From Goniomonas avonlea (Eukaryota; Cryptophyceae; Goniomonadida; Goniomonadaceae), in assembly GCA_003573635.1 (NCBI GenBank), contig QUTJ01031562.1, forward strand, positions 1 through 12,788: DNA of 12,788 nucleotides. Direction: 5' to 3'. The notes beneath the pieces were generated by a model. It had not been told where the DNA came from and did no database searches. It was given only the letters and a program-made list of their open reading frames with translations. Shown one piece after another: positions 1 through 5,899 of the stretch (its first letter is position 1; each line of letters begins with the position of its first letter). Position numbers and translations under genes: made by a program.

Positions 1-97
1 GCCGAGGCTGCTGCCGTCCGCGCTGCGCGCGCGCCACGGTTAGCGTGGCGGTTGCAGGCCGCTGACTTTTTGTTTGTCTGGCTGGCGCCCGACGCAG
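1..97 (+). CDS. Gene A, partial exon at window edge (unrecognised helical protein)
   Basis: The frame starting at base 1 is open and encodes an Ala/Arg/Leu-rich stretch (AEAAAVRAARAPRLAWRLQA, then ADFLFVWLAPDA). It runs into a candidate 5' splice site, GCAG|GTTTGT, at 97/98, leaving phase 1. The frame stays open about 30 bases further before a stop, so the splice is inferred. A phase-1 acceptor at TATCAG|GC (387/388) rejoins it to the next exon and gives APDA-G-PGEQEAAVALAL. The composition (Ala, Leu, Arg) suggests packed helices. I do not recognise the family. The exon is truncated at its 5' side by the window edge. Confidence is moderate because only about 32 codons are visible. Confidence 0.4.
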
Positions 98-387
98 GTT
101 TGTTGCCCTTGTTTGGTTGTTTGTTGTAGTTGCAGTGTTGCTGTTTTATGTCGACCCTTGAGCAGTTTGACACGCTACCTCCTGTCGAACTTGATTGTTG
201 TTGACTCATGCTGACCGCCACTTGTACTCGGGCGAGCTCTTCCTTGCTTATGGCCTGCTGGACTTGACTGTGTCGTCGTTGGCCTGTGACCCTTGACTGC
301 TCCTGGCATCTGCGACCTACCCTATATCCTGCACACATGCAAACTCAAGGCTCTCTCACACCCGCATTCTCACTGTTGAGGTATCAG

Positions 388-659
388 GCCCTGGAGAGCA
401 GGAGGCAGCGGTGGCACTAGCCCTGGCTCTGATGCAGCACCCTGAGCCAGAGCTGCGAGAGCGGTGTCTCAAGGCTCTCGCGCACGCCGGCGAGGCAGTG
501 GACGGCACGAACAAGATTGAAGGGGAGGCGGAGGAGACAAGTGCGGGCCAGCATGGCAGCACACCAGTGCGGACGGCAGTCGCTGCTGCTCTCTGGCGGG
601 CAGTCACTGTTGTCGCACAGAGAGAGCCTGTCGTTACGCTGAGGGCACTCGCTGCTGAG
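388..659 (+). CDS. Gene A, internal exon: helical HEAT/ARM-like segment
   Basis: The frame reads PGEQEAAVALALALMQHPEP, then ELRERCLKALAHAGEAVDGT, an acidic linker, and TPVRTAVAAALWRAVTVVAQ ending RALAAE. The helix–turn–helix rhythm, with Ala/Leu faces and charged opposite faces, resembles alpha-solenoid (HEAT/ARM) proteins; this is an impression, not a domain match. The donor is CTGAG|GTCTGT at 659/660, phase 0. An alternative donor at TGTAG|GTCGAC (690/691, phase 1) would add VCSLWFQACV and pair with an acceptor at 955/956. The acceptor TATCAG|GC fits the phase-1 end of the preceding exon; GTTGAG|GTA at 380/381 is an alternative. Antisense frames of similar length here look like shadows. No function can be assigned. 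Confidence 0.5.
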
Positions 660-725
660 GTCTGTTCTCTCTGGTTCCAAGCCTGTGTAGGTCGACACCA
701 GTGGGAGCCCATGCATGTGACAGAC

Positions 726-856
726 TTCGACAGTGACACAAGGCGAATGAACTGAGTGTGACCTGTGGAGGTCTTGGAGTCGGTGCAAGCCTTGTGCACA
801 AGGCTTGCACAAGCAACCACTTTCGACAGTGACACCAGGCGGAAGGCTTGTACAAG
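726..856. repeat. Imperfect 96-bp direct repeat with embedded 28-bp perfect palindrome (inside gene A intron)
   Basis: TTCGACAGTGACACnAGGCG occurs at 726–745 and 822–841, each followed by a related GAACTGAGTG segment. Between them, 783–810 is a 28-bp perfect palindrome: a 14-bp arm GTGCAAGCCTTGTG followed directly by its exact reverse complement, with no loop. Part of the palindrome, AAGGCTTGyACAAG, recurs at 843–856, 43 bp from the copy at 800–813. The whole lies in the predicted intron between the exons ending at 659/690 and starting at 956/1009. Confidence 0.9.
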
Positions 857-1008
857 TGGTGGGAACTGAGTGCAGGAATGGTCAGGGTATGGGAGGGTTG
901 GGGAAACACCTCAGTCAAGTGGCTCCTGGTCGGCTATGCCAACATGCATCGTTAGGTGCACCTGAGGCGTGGCTCTTTAATGGCCGAATGGTGACACCCA
1001 CCGTGCAG

Positions 1009-1221
1009 CTTCTGAGTGACTGGATATCGGTGCTTGAGCCGGAGGACCGCCGCAACTTGATCGCTGCAGTGCAGTCTGTGACGCCGTCACTGCTGCTGGT
1101 GCCCTCCACACATGCCGTAGGAGGGACTGCAGGTCTCACAGTCCCACTGTCACTCCTAGGCTGCGCGGTCGCTGTGGAGCCGTCAGTCGTGTCTGCCGTT
1201 GCACCTGCTGTGTGGGAGGAG
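1009..1221 (+). CDS. Gene A, internal exon: hydrophobic helical segment
   Basis: The 71 codons read LLSDWISVLEPEDRRNLIAA, VQSVTPSLLLVPSTHAVGGT, then a long hydrophobic stretch ending APAVWEE. The donor GAGGAG|GTGCGT at 1221/1222 is a good match and leaves phase 0. The start was chosen at CCGTGCAG|CTTCTG because it is phase 0 and so joins the donor at 659. The frame is open well upstream, and an acceptor at GTTAG|GTGCAC (955/956, phase 1) would add APEAWLFNGRMVTPTVQ and pair with the alternative donor at 690. The sequence between the two exons carries the palindrome and repeats at 726–856, which suits an intron. The family is not recognised. Confidence 0.5.
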
Positions 1222-1318
1222 GTGCGTATCGCTGCTTGTGTGCGCGTGTGGGGTGTCATGGTTCACAGATCCTTAACCAGAGACACTCAACTCCGCTGCA
1301 GATGACACTCCGCTGCAG

Positions 1319-1441
1319 ATCACGTCTCTGGCTGCCCCAGCACAGCCTATCTCAGAAGCAGGTGGTGTGAGTGGCTTGTCCAGTGTTCGAGCGCTGGCAT
1401 CTGCCTTGCTGCAGCTACGCGACACCCCTGATGGGGAGCAG
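1319..1441 (+). CDS. Gene A, internal exon (41 codons)
   Basis: This exon is bounded by CGCTGCAG|ATCACG and GAGCAG|GTGCTC, both phase 0, so it joins the donor at 1221 without changing frame. It encodes ITSLAAPAQPISEAGGVSGL followed by SSVRALASALLQLRDTPDGE and Q: a short Pro/Ser/Gly linker and then an amphipathic helix. The frame stops three codons past the donor (GTG CTC AAC TGA), which supports splicing. The acceptor lies inside a 17-bp tandem repeat (ACTCCGCTGCAGATnAC at about 1290–1323), so a second AG one unit upstream is an alternative acceptor. The intron from 1222 would be 97 bp. Confidence 0.5.
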
Positions 1442-1558
1442 GTGCTCAACTGAAATCATATTCTGAACTTCTCCACTCCCATCCATGTTGATGGTATCAA
1501 TGAATCGAACACGGCGAGCGCTGTTTCACAGAGAGCCTCAAACCAGTTGTGATGTTGC

Positions 1559-1637
1559 TAAATGTTGACAGAAACAGAGGAAAAACTCATTTTTTGTGCT
1601 ACTTGCCAACACTATTCTGTAAATGTTGACAGAAACA
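1559..1637. repeat. 18-bp direct repeat, 61-bp spacing
   Basis: TAAATGTTGACAGAAACA is present exactly at 1559–1576 and again at 1620–1637, with A/T-rich sequence between. Both copies are inside the predicted intron 1442–1671 of gene A. Confidence 0.9.
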
Positions 1638-1671
1638 TTTTTTTGCTCGCGAGGGCCTGACCACAGCGCAG

Positions 1672-1788
1672 ACAACACAAACTGCAGCTGCAGAACTGGC
1701 GGTCTGTCTGGAGAGATTGCAGCCAGGCAGTGAAGGCCATAAGACACAAGTTGCCGCAGAGGGAAGTGCTCGATGGAGCATTTTACAG
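1672..1788 (+). CDS. Gene A, 3'-most exon found (39 codons), possibly extending to 1944
   Basis: This exon reads TTQTAAAELAVCLERLQPGS then EGHKTQVAAEGSARWSILQ, between GCGCAG|ACAACA and TTACAG|GTGTGT, again phase 0 at both ends. It follows a 230-bp intron that contains an 18-bp direct repeat. The frame does not stop at the donor. Read straight through, it adds a very hydrophobic run (VCMFLCAVALSVLWARVLLY IV), then a 21-bp in-frame DNA repeat giving F(T/A)SLRLT twice, and a stop (TGA) at 1942–1944. So either the gene is spliced at 1788, or this is a terminal exon ending in a possible membrane helix. The G/T-rich start of the extension favours intron. Confidence 0.42.
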
Positions 1789-1880
1789 GTGTGTATGTTT
1801 TTGTGTGCTGTGGCCCTGTCTGTGTTGTGGGCTCGTGTCTTGCTTTATATTGTCTCTGACTTGAGTCAGGTGTCTGGCCC

Positions 1881-1922
1881 GTTCACAAGTCTTAGGCTTA
1901 CGTTCGCAAGTCTTAGGCTTAC
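1881..1922. repeat. 21-bp tandem repeat, two copies
   Basis: GTTCnCAAGTCTTAGGCTTA plus C occurs twice head to tail (1881–1901 and 1902–1922) with a single mismatch. The 21-bp period keeps a reading frame, giving F(T/A)SLRLT twice in the open frame that runs on from the exon at 1672. Confidence 0.9.
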
Positions 1923-1944
1923 ACACTCCGGTCTTGCACTGTGA

Positions 1945-3120
1945 AGTGCGAGCTTTTGCACTGGTTTGCCCATCCATTGTTCTTGCCCCTTCTGGTGTTC
2001 TCAGTTAGCGGTGAACTGGAGTCCATTTACGGAAGTCCATATATGCACGAGCGACACAAATGAAAGTTGCCTTTCGATTAATGTCGCTCATGAACACCCA
2101 TCTCAAAATGTTCGAGGCCACCCGGCGTGTTCCACGACGTTGATGGCGAGATCACTGGCCATGCCCTGTTTGACCTGCGGCTCCATCTGGCATTGCGGCT
2201 GTGCCAACCGTGGCAAGATGCACTACTTCGAGACTGTGCCTCTGCAACTAATGTCTCAGCTATGGCAAGGTAGCTCACTATGGTTTTGACATAGGCACAG
2301 AAGTTACAGAGATCATAGGGCATACCCTACCTCAGTGTTTGTCAAACTATGGCAGCTGCACCATTCGTTCCACTGAGTTAGGGGTGGCCAAGTGGTGCAT
2401 AGATCCCGTTGCTGGTGTCCGCAGTACCCCCCTCCCGATGTGCTGTATGTGTCGCTGATTGCACTCTGCCTGCATTGTGCAATCTGCCTGCATTGTGCAA
2501 TCACATTTTGTCATTCTGATGTTTTGACACAAAAGTGATCATACAGCAAGGACTTAACAGTGTCTCCCTCTGTAGAAGGCATACACAAGATGACAATCAG
2601 TGTCTCCCTCTGTAGTAGGCATACACAAGTTGACGCTATTCTGCAAAATGGGTTGCTGGTCTTCCCAGTACTGGAACAGCTTTGGAGACCAATCACTAAA
2701 GGAACTGTGGTTAGAGTGGTCGCATTTTGCGGGAGGTCAATCAGGGAGACTGAATAGACTTCTGCAACATGAGGTAGAAGGCCACCATGGGCTGTCGGTG
2801 AGAGACAAGTCGGCGGTGAGAGACAGGTTGACAGGCTGCTCTGTGACAGGAGTTGGGACGAAGTCACTAATCGAGGGAACCAGTTCTCACCATACCCCCA
2901 TCAGATCTACATAAATATGCTGAGTGTCAGTTCAATGTGAATTCCAGTGTGTAGCAAGCATCACTGGCAAGTGGGAGGGCCCGCTCTCCTACATGCCACA
3001 GCCCTCAACTCCTATGCACATTGTGAGCAAAGTCAAGACAATGGCACACTCAAGCTACAAGGTTGCTGCCGGCTGGTTCTGAGGAATGTGTGCTCAACGT
3101 CAGCATCAGTCTCTGGTTTT
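1945..3120. other. Stretch without a convincing gene; short tandem duplications
   Basis: No frame here shows a family I recognise. A frame at 2005–2269 lies between TTCTCAG|TTA and GGCAAG|GTAGCT and is open for 88 codons, but its Cys/His-rich product looks unlike the other exons, and two other frames across the same bases look equally good, so I do not call it. Two local duplications are clear. TCTGCCTGCATTGTGCAA is repeated at 2465–2482 and 2483–2500. A 40-bp unit beginning CAGTGTCTCCCTCTGTAG is repeated at 2558–2597 and 2598–2637 with a few mismatches. Together they mark a duplication-prone, probably intergenic region. Confidence 0.6.
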
Positions 3121-3123
3121 TGA

Positions 3124-3495
3124 ATGTCACTGTCGAAAGTGCTGTCAAGGACTGGCAGCCACCGCCACCTCCTGGGAGCTGAGAAGGTCAAGACACCGTT
3201 GGAAGCGTTCGAGCTGTTCTTTGACTCCACCCTCCTCCAAATTCTGGCTGACGAGACCGACCGGAAGTTCCACCAGTCCTGGGCACCGGGCATCACCAAT
3301 TTCGAGCTATCTCCAGCAGCGCTGAAGATTTTCTTCGCCATTGTCATGACAATGGGTGTCAAGAGGCTCCCATCACACGACCTGCACTGGGATACAGGCC
3401 CTGTTTTCCGAGAACCCTTCGTTCAGTGCCTCAACCGGTTCCAGCAGATCCTTCACATCCTGCACTCCACAGGTGACAAGTTGGACCACCCCTGA
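3124..3495 (+). pseudogene. piggyBac transposase, N-terminal fragment
   Basis: The frame encodes 123 residues. After an unmatched start (MSLSKVLSRTG...), the piggyBac N-terminal domain signature is clear: PLEAFELFFDSTLLQILADE, TDRKFHQSW, then IFFAIVMTMGVKRLP, the counterpart of the family's hydrophobic 'MG(I/V) plus P' helix, then a Trp-containing loop (HDLHWDTGP) and FVQCLNRFQQILHILHS, the conserved RF...LH segment. A TGA stops the frame at 3493–3495. A change of one base within CCCC (3489–3492) moves the homology to the next frame. A TGA immediately precedes the ATG at 3124, and the first residues match nothing conserved, so the ATG may not be the original start. Confidence 0.85.
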
Positions 3496-3737
3496 GACGA
3501 GTCAGTGGCCGTGACTGGCCAGTGTTGGAGCACTTGAATGCGAAGTTCAAGGAGTGCTATCAGCTGTCAAGGGAAGCAGCAGTGGATGAGCAGATGGTGA
3601 AGTTCAAGGGCCGCAGCACCATGAAACAGTACAACCTCCACAAGCCAATCAAGAGGGGTTTCAAACTGTGGGCACTGGCTGACTTGGCCACTGGCTACGT
3701 TTGGACCTTTATATACTATGTTGGCCAGGGGAAATGG
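3483..3737 (+). pseudogene. piggyBac transposase, catalytic-domain fragment
   Basis: In the frame containing ATG 3522, the peptide continues the homology: WPVLEHLNAKFKECYQLSRE, then AAVDEQMVKFKGR, TMKQYNLHKPIKRGFKLWAL, and ADLATGYVWTFIYYVGQGKW. The VDEQM...FKGR motif is the first block of the DDD catalytic core; the Asp codon is at 3585–3587 and corresponds to D268 in the Trichoplusia ni enzyme (family knowledge). KPIKRGFK and the 'AD...GY' strand are also typical. The frame ends at TGA 3738–3740. This fragment overlaps the frame change from the preceding one. Confidence 0.88.
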
Positions 3738-3739
3738 TG

Positions 3740-3842
3740 AGCGAGCCTCTTTGCTGTGCATTGAGTCCGTTAAGAATAAAAAAAATAAAAAAATGCCTTG
3801 TCTCCTCTCACTTTGGCTTGCTTTTGTCTTGAGTAGCGAGCC
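3740..3842. repeat. 87-bp insertion bounded by 8-bp direct repeats (AGCGAGCC)
   Basis: AGCGAGCC occurs at 3740–3747 and 3835–3842, flanking an A/T-rich 87-bp segment (3748–3834) that contains an A-rich run (AATAAAAAAAATAAAAAAAT). The segment splits conserved piggyBac blocks and adds a length that is not a multiple of three. The flanks look like a target-site duplication. I see no terminal inverted repeats on the insert, so the inserting agent is unknown. Confidence 0.6.
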
Positions 3843-3850
3843 CAGACTGA

Positions 3851-3950
3851 AAAATGCAAACAGGATTGGGTGGGCGAGTGGTACTCCAACTAGTTGAACA
3901 ATTGAAAAGTCAAGACACCAAATCTGACCCATTGGTCAGTGATCACCACT
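3851..3950 (+). pseudogene. piggyBac transposase, post-catalytic fragment (GLGGRVV block)
   Basis: The frame reads KMQTGLGGRVVLQLVEQLKS. In piggyBac proteins a Gly-Leu-Gly...Val-Val...Leu block follows the 'Y-x-G-x-G' turn that ends the preceding fragment, and leads to the second catalytic Asp (the DN-F-TS motif). Here the following residues (LVSDHHWCGKTF) keep an Asp but not the usual motif, so the match fades after about 3950, although the frame stays open to 4105. Removing 95 bp (one 8-bp repeat copy plus the 87-bp insert) puts this fragment back in frame with the one ending at 3737. Confidence 0.75.
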
Positions 3951-4498
3951 GGTGTGGCAAAACCTTCTCTGAACTGCCTGTCCTGTGCCACCCAAGGCCT
4001 GGACGCAGATCCGTGACGGTTGTCCCTCAAATTACACAGGCCACAGTCAACAGAAGATTGATTGTGACAGGTGGAGTGGAACCACATCACTCAGCACAGG
4101 ACTAGCACAGGTGGAGTTCATCCAAGTGGTGATAAGACAGAAGTGGGATAGCCTACTGTCCCACAGGTGGTAACTCCAGAACTACATTGCAAAAAGCCGG
4201 ATGGCAGGTCCACAAGGTGGCTGCCGGGTTTGGCTGCCCCGGGTTGAGGCTCATCAGCGCCATGAAGGTGTCAGTCCACTACAAGACAATCAAGGTGGTT
4301 GGCATGGTCATAATCACTCACTGAGATCAGTACAGTACATGATTGATGAGTCCTGCAGTTCCCACAAGAAGTCAAGAACCATGGGCATCAGGACTTGGCT
4401 TTGTCTTTGACCCAATGGACAAGTTGCTGCGGCACTATGTGTACACATCATTTGGAACCACAGATCGCCCGTGGATCCAAATGCAGGCAGCTTCTGCT
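3951..4498. other. Stretch without a recognisable gene downstream of the piggyBac remnant
   Basis: Short open frames overlap in all three forward frames, but none resembles the piggyBac C-terminal half or any other family I know. One peptide (GLGFVFDPMDKLLRHYVYTS, about 4394–4453) reads as protein-like in one frame only. The region probably contains decayed transposon or intergenic sequence. Confidence 0.5.
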
Positions 4499-4682
4499 GG
4501 TCAACACAAGCGGCAGAGGCATTGAAGGGTGATTTGATGTGTGCATCTGCCTGTCCAAGTCCACATTTGGATCTCAAAATCCAAATACCAGGTCAACACA
4601 AGCGGCAGAGGCATTGAAGGGTGATTTGATGTGTGCATGTGCCTGTCCAAATCCACATTTGGATCTCAAAATTCAAGTACCA
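4499..4682. repeat. 92-bp tandem duplication, two copies
   Basis: Copy 1 (4499–4590) and copy 2 (4591–4682) both begin GGTCAACACAAGCGGCAGAG and end with TACCA. I count four mismatches over 92 bp, so the duplication is young compared with the decay of the transposase upstream. The 92-bp period is not a multiple of three, so it does not look like a coding repeat. Confidence 0.93.
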
Positions 4683-5077
4683 CAATCAGGAGGTTCAGCA
4701 CTGTGTGTCATCAATTACCAGGAATGTGCATGACAATCAGGTCTGGTTGAGTGATGAACAACACAGACTAACTCTCTGATCACACCCTGAGAACCAGTGC
4801 AAACCATGCACACTGCTTTGAGCAGTAGTGGACAGCTGGTCCTGTCTCTCTGCCTCTTTGTCTCAATCTCTGTCTCTGTCTCCATCTCCGACTCTCCACA
4901 ACAACATATGATTCCTCTGTGTAGGATTCTGTGGGCCACCACCAGCTCTCAGCAGTGTGCATGGTTTGCACTGGTTCTCCGGGTCTGAGAGTGCATCTGC
5001 CTCTCCAAATCACTGGCAATGCACACCACAATCAGGAGGTTGAGCACTGATGTGTCATCAATTACCAGGAACATGCA
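4680..5077. repeat. About 51-bp direct repeat on both sides of the fold-back element
   Basis: CCACAATCAGGAGGTTnAGC, followed by a shared TGTGTCATCAATTACCAGGA, occurs at 4680–4730 and at 5027–5077. Just upstream of the second copy, 4991–5011 (GTGCATCTGCCTCTCCAAAT C) matches the middle of the 92-bp units. So 4989–5077 is a third, internally deleted copy of the repeat plus its flank. The fold-back element lies between these copies. Confidence 0.85.
4789..4979. mobile_element. Fold-back element with 29-bp perfect inverted arms (MITE-like)
   Basis: Bases 4789–4817 (starting GAGAACCAGTGCAAACC) are the exact reverse complement of 4951–4979. The arms continue imperfectly inward (to about 4832/4936) and outward (to about 4783/4985), so the structure spans roughly 200 bp. 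The 133-bp loop contains a polypyrimidine TCTCTG/TCTCC run at about 4843–4897. No protein is encoded. It could be a small non-autonomous element or the remains of a palindromic duplication. I see no clear target-site duplication immediately outside the arms. Confidence 0.7.
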
Positions 5078-5416
5078 CCCAGATCAAAGCTTTCCGACTC
5101 TACACCAATGGTTCCCTGTGTGGGAAAGGAGACATGGACTCAGGAGCATCTGGAGGGCTTACCTCACAGGTGGACTCAGTATGTGTGTTGTGTGGTGGAC
5201 CTCTGGTGCTACAATAGTTTGAATCACTGCGAGAGAGTAGGAGATCCCGACTTGTGGTAAGTTACTTACTTGACTCAGCATCTATCGTCCATGTGTAGTT
5301 CTGTTTGCTAACTATCCAAGATTTGACTGACTACAGATCAACTTGTCAATCCAAATTCGAGTCAAATCCAGCCAATGGCAATTTCCCTTGCTTTCTCCTT
5401 GTTTTTTTCTGGCTGA
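5078..5416. other. Stretch without a supported gene
   Basis: One frame at about 5081–5214 gives FRLYTNGSLCGKGDMDSGAS ending at a TAG. This slightly recalls the YTDGS...G start of an RNase H domain from a retroelement, but the expected Asp is Asn and nothing else matches, so I make no call. The rest is A/T-rich. Confidence 0.4.
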
Positions 5417-5899
5417 TTGAGCACAACACTGCTTGCTTCTTTAAGTTTTACTTCTGACTCAACCAGAGCACTCTTCTGGCTTTTTGAGTTTTTCTGGGTT
5501 CACAGCAGAGCTGACAAGTGCCCAGGGTTCGATGTCAACAAGACCGACGAGCCTTGGTATTTGATGGCAGGCACTCAAAGCACAATGAAGTGTGCAATGA
5601 AGCCACTGTGCAATTCTGTGAGGTACAAGACCGACGAGCCTGATGCCTTCCTCGGGAAGCCATGCCATTGGACAGTGAGAGACCCTGTCTCAGCCATTGA
5701 TCCAGCGACGGCCATGGTCCGAGGGTTGGGGCGAAGATCCCATGAGGTCCGCGCACGAGGCGATGGCCCATCTGAACTGTTTGCTCACAGTTGTGCATCA
5801 GATGGCAAGATGAGGGCAACAAGACTATGGTTTCCCTACATGCTAGTGCAAAAGGGATTTTGTGGTCGTGAAGCCCTCCTGACTCCTGATTCAAAATAA
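5417..5899 (+). CDS. Unrecognised open frame, about 160 codons
   Basis: This is among the longest stop-free plus-strand frames in the window. It opens at a TTG; the first in-frame ATG is 48 codons in (the LMAGTQS segment), so the translated part may be about 112 residues, or the 5' part may be an exon. It contains a 17-bp exact repeat, ACAAGACCGACGAGCCT, at 5538–5554 and 5625–5641. The spacing is 87 bp (29 codons), so KTDEP appears twice in frame. The middle is Arg/Gly-rich (MVRGLGRRSHEVRARGDGPS) and the end is LWFPYMLVQKGFCGREALL. The antisense strand is also open for 119 codons, which weakens the case. No family is recognised. A polyadenylation-like signal lies about 390 bp downstream. Confidence 0.25.
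   Translation: MSTTLLASLSFTSDSTRALFWLFEFFWVHSRADKCPGFDVNKTDEPWYLMAGTQSTMKCAMKPLCNSVRYKTDEPDAFLGKPCHWTVRDPVSAIDPATAMVRGLGRRSHEVRARGDGPSELFAHSCASDGKMRATRLWFPYMLVQKGFCGREALLTPDSK
5538..5641. repeat. 17-bp direct repeat, 87-bp spacing
   Basis: ACAAGACCGACGAGCCT occurs at 5538–5554 and 5625–5641. The spacing keeps the frame, so the repeat encodes KTDEP twice in the open frame at 5417–5899. Confidence 0.9.

Larger units (their letters stand above)
3124..3950 (+). mobile_element. piggyBac-family DNA transposon remnant (transposase pseudogene)
   Basis: Three consecutive segments align in order with the piggyBac (PGBD, DDE_Tnp_1_7) transposase: an N-terminal part in frame 1, a catalytic-domain part in frame 3, and a GLGGRVV part in frame 2. 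The copy is inactive. It has one frameshift near 3489–3492, in-frame TGA codons at 3738–3740 and 3848–3850, and an insertion between 3740 and 3842, and it has no recognisable C-terminal half (no second or third catalytic Asp context, no Cys-rich tail). I could not find flanking TTAA target duplications with matching terminal repeats, so the true element ends are unknown; the coordinates cover only the recognisable protein homology. Confidence 0.85.

Noticed and set aside
356-835. 159-codon minus-strand open frame
   Set aside because: It overlaps a plus-strand exon with better composition and splice sites, and it runs through the palindrome and repeats. Its product is Ser/Cys/Ala-rich, without helix or domain character.
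2078-2323. 81-codon minus-strand frame and competing plus-strand frames at 2005–2269
   Set aside because: Three frames look equally plausible and none resembles a known family or fits the phase pattern of gene A clearly, so no gene is called.
3033-3362. Minus-strand open frame opposite the piggyBac N-terminal fragment
   Set aside because: The plus strand has clear piggyBac homology over the same bases, so the antisense frame is a shadow.
3737-3836. The piggyBac interruption as a normal GT–AG intron (donor ATG|GTGAGC, acceptor GAGTAG|CG)
   Set aside because: Removing 100 bp puts the downstream GLGGRVV block out of frame. The 8-bp direct repeats give a frame-restoring alternative. It cannot be fully excluded without transcripts.
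5081-5214. FRLYTNGS...SGASGG as an RNase H domain from a retroelement
   Set aside because: The expected first Asp is Asn, the remaining motifs are missing, and no reverse transcriptase is nearby. The resemblance is too short.
5525-5545. T-loop-like GGGTTCGATGTC as part of a tRNA
   Set aside because: The flanks do not form a T stem, and no acceptor, D or anticodon arms can be placed around it.
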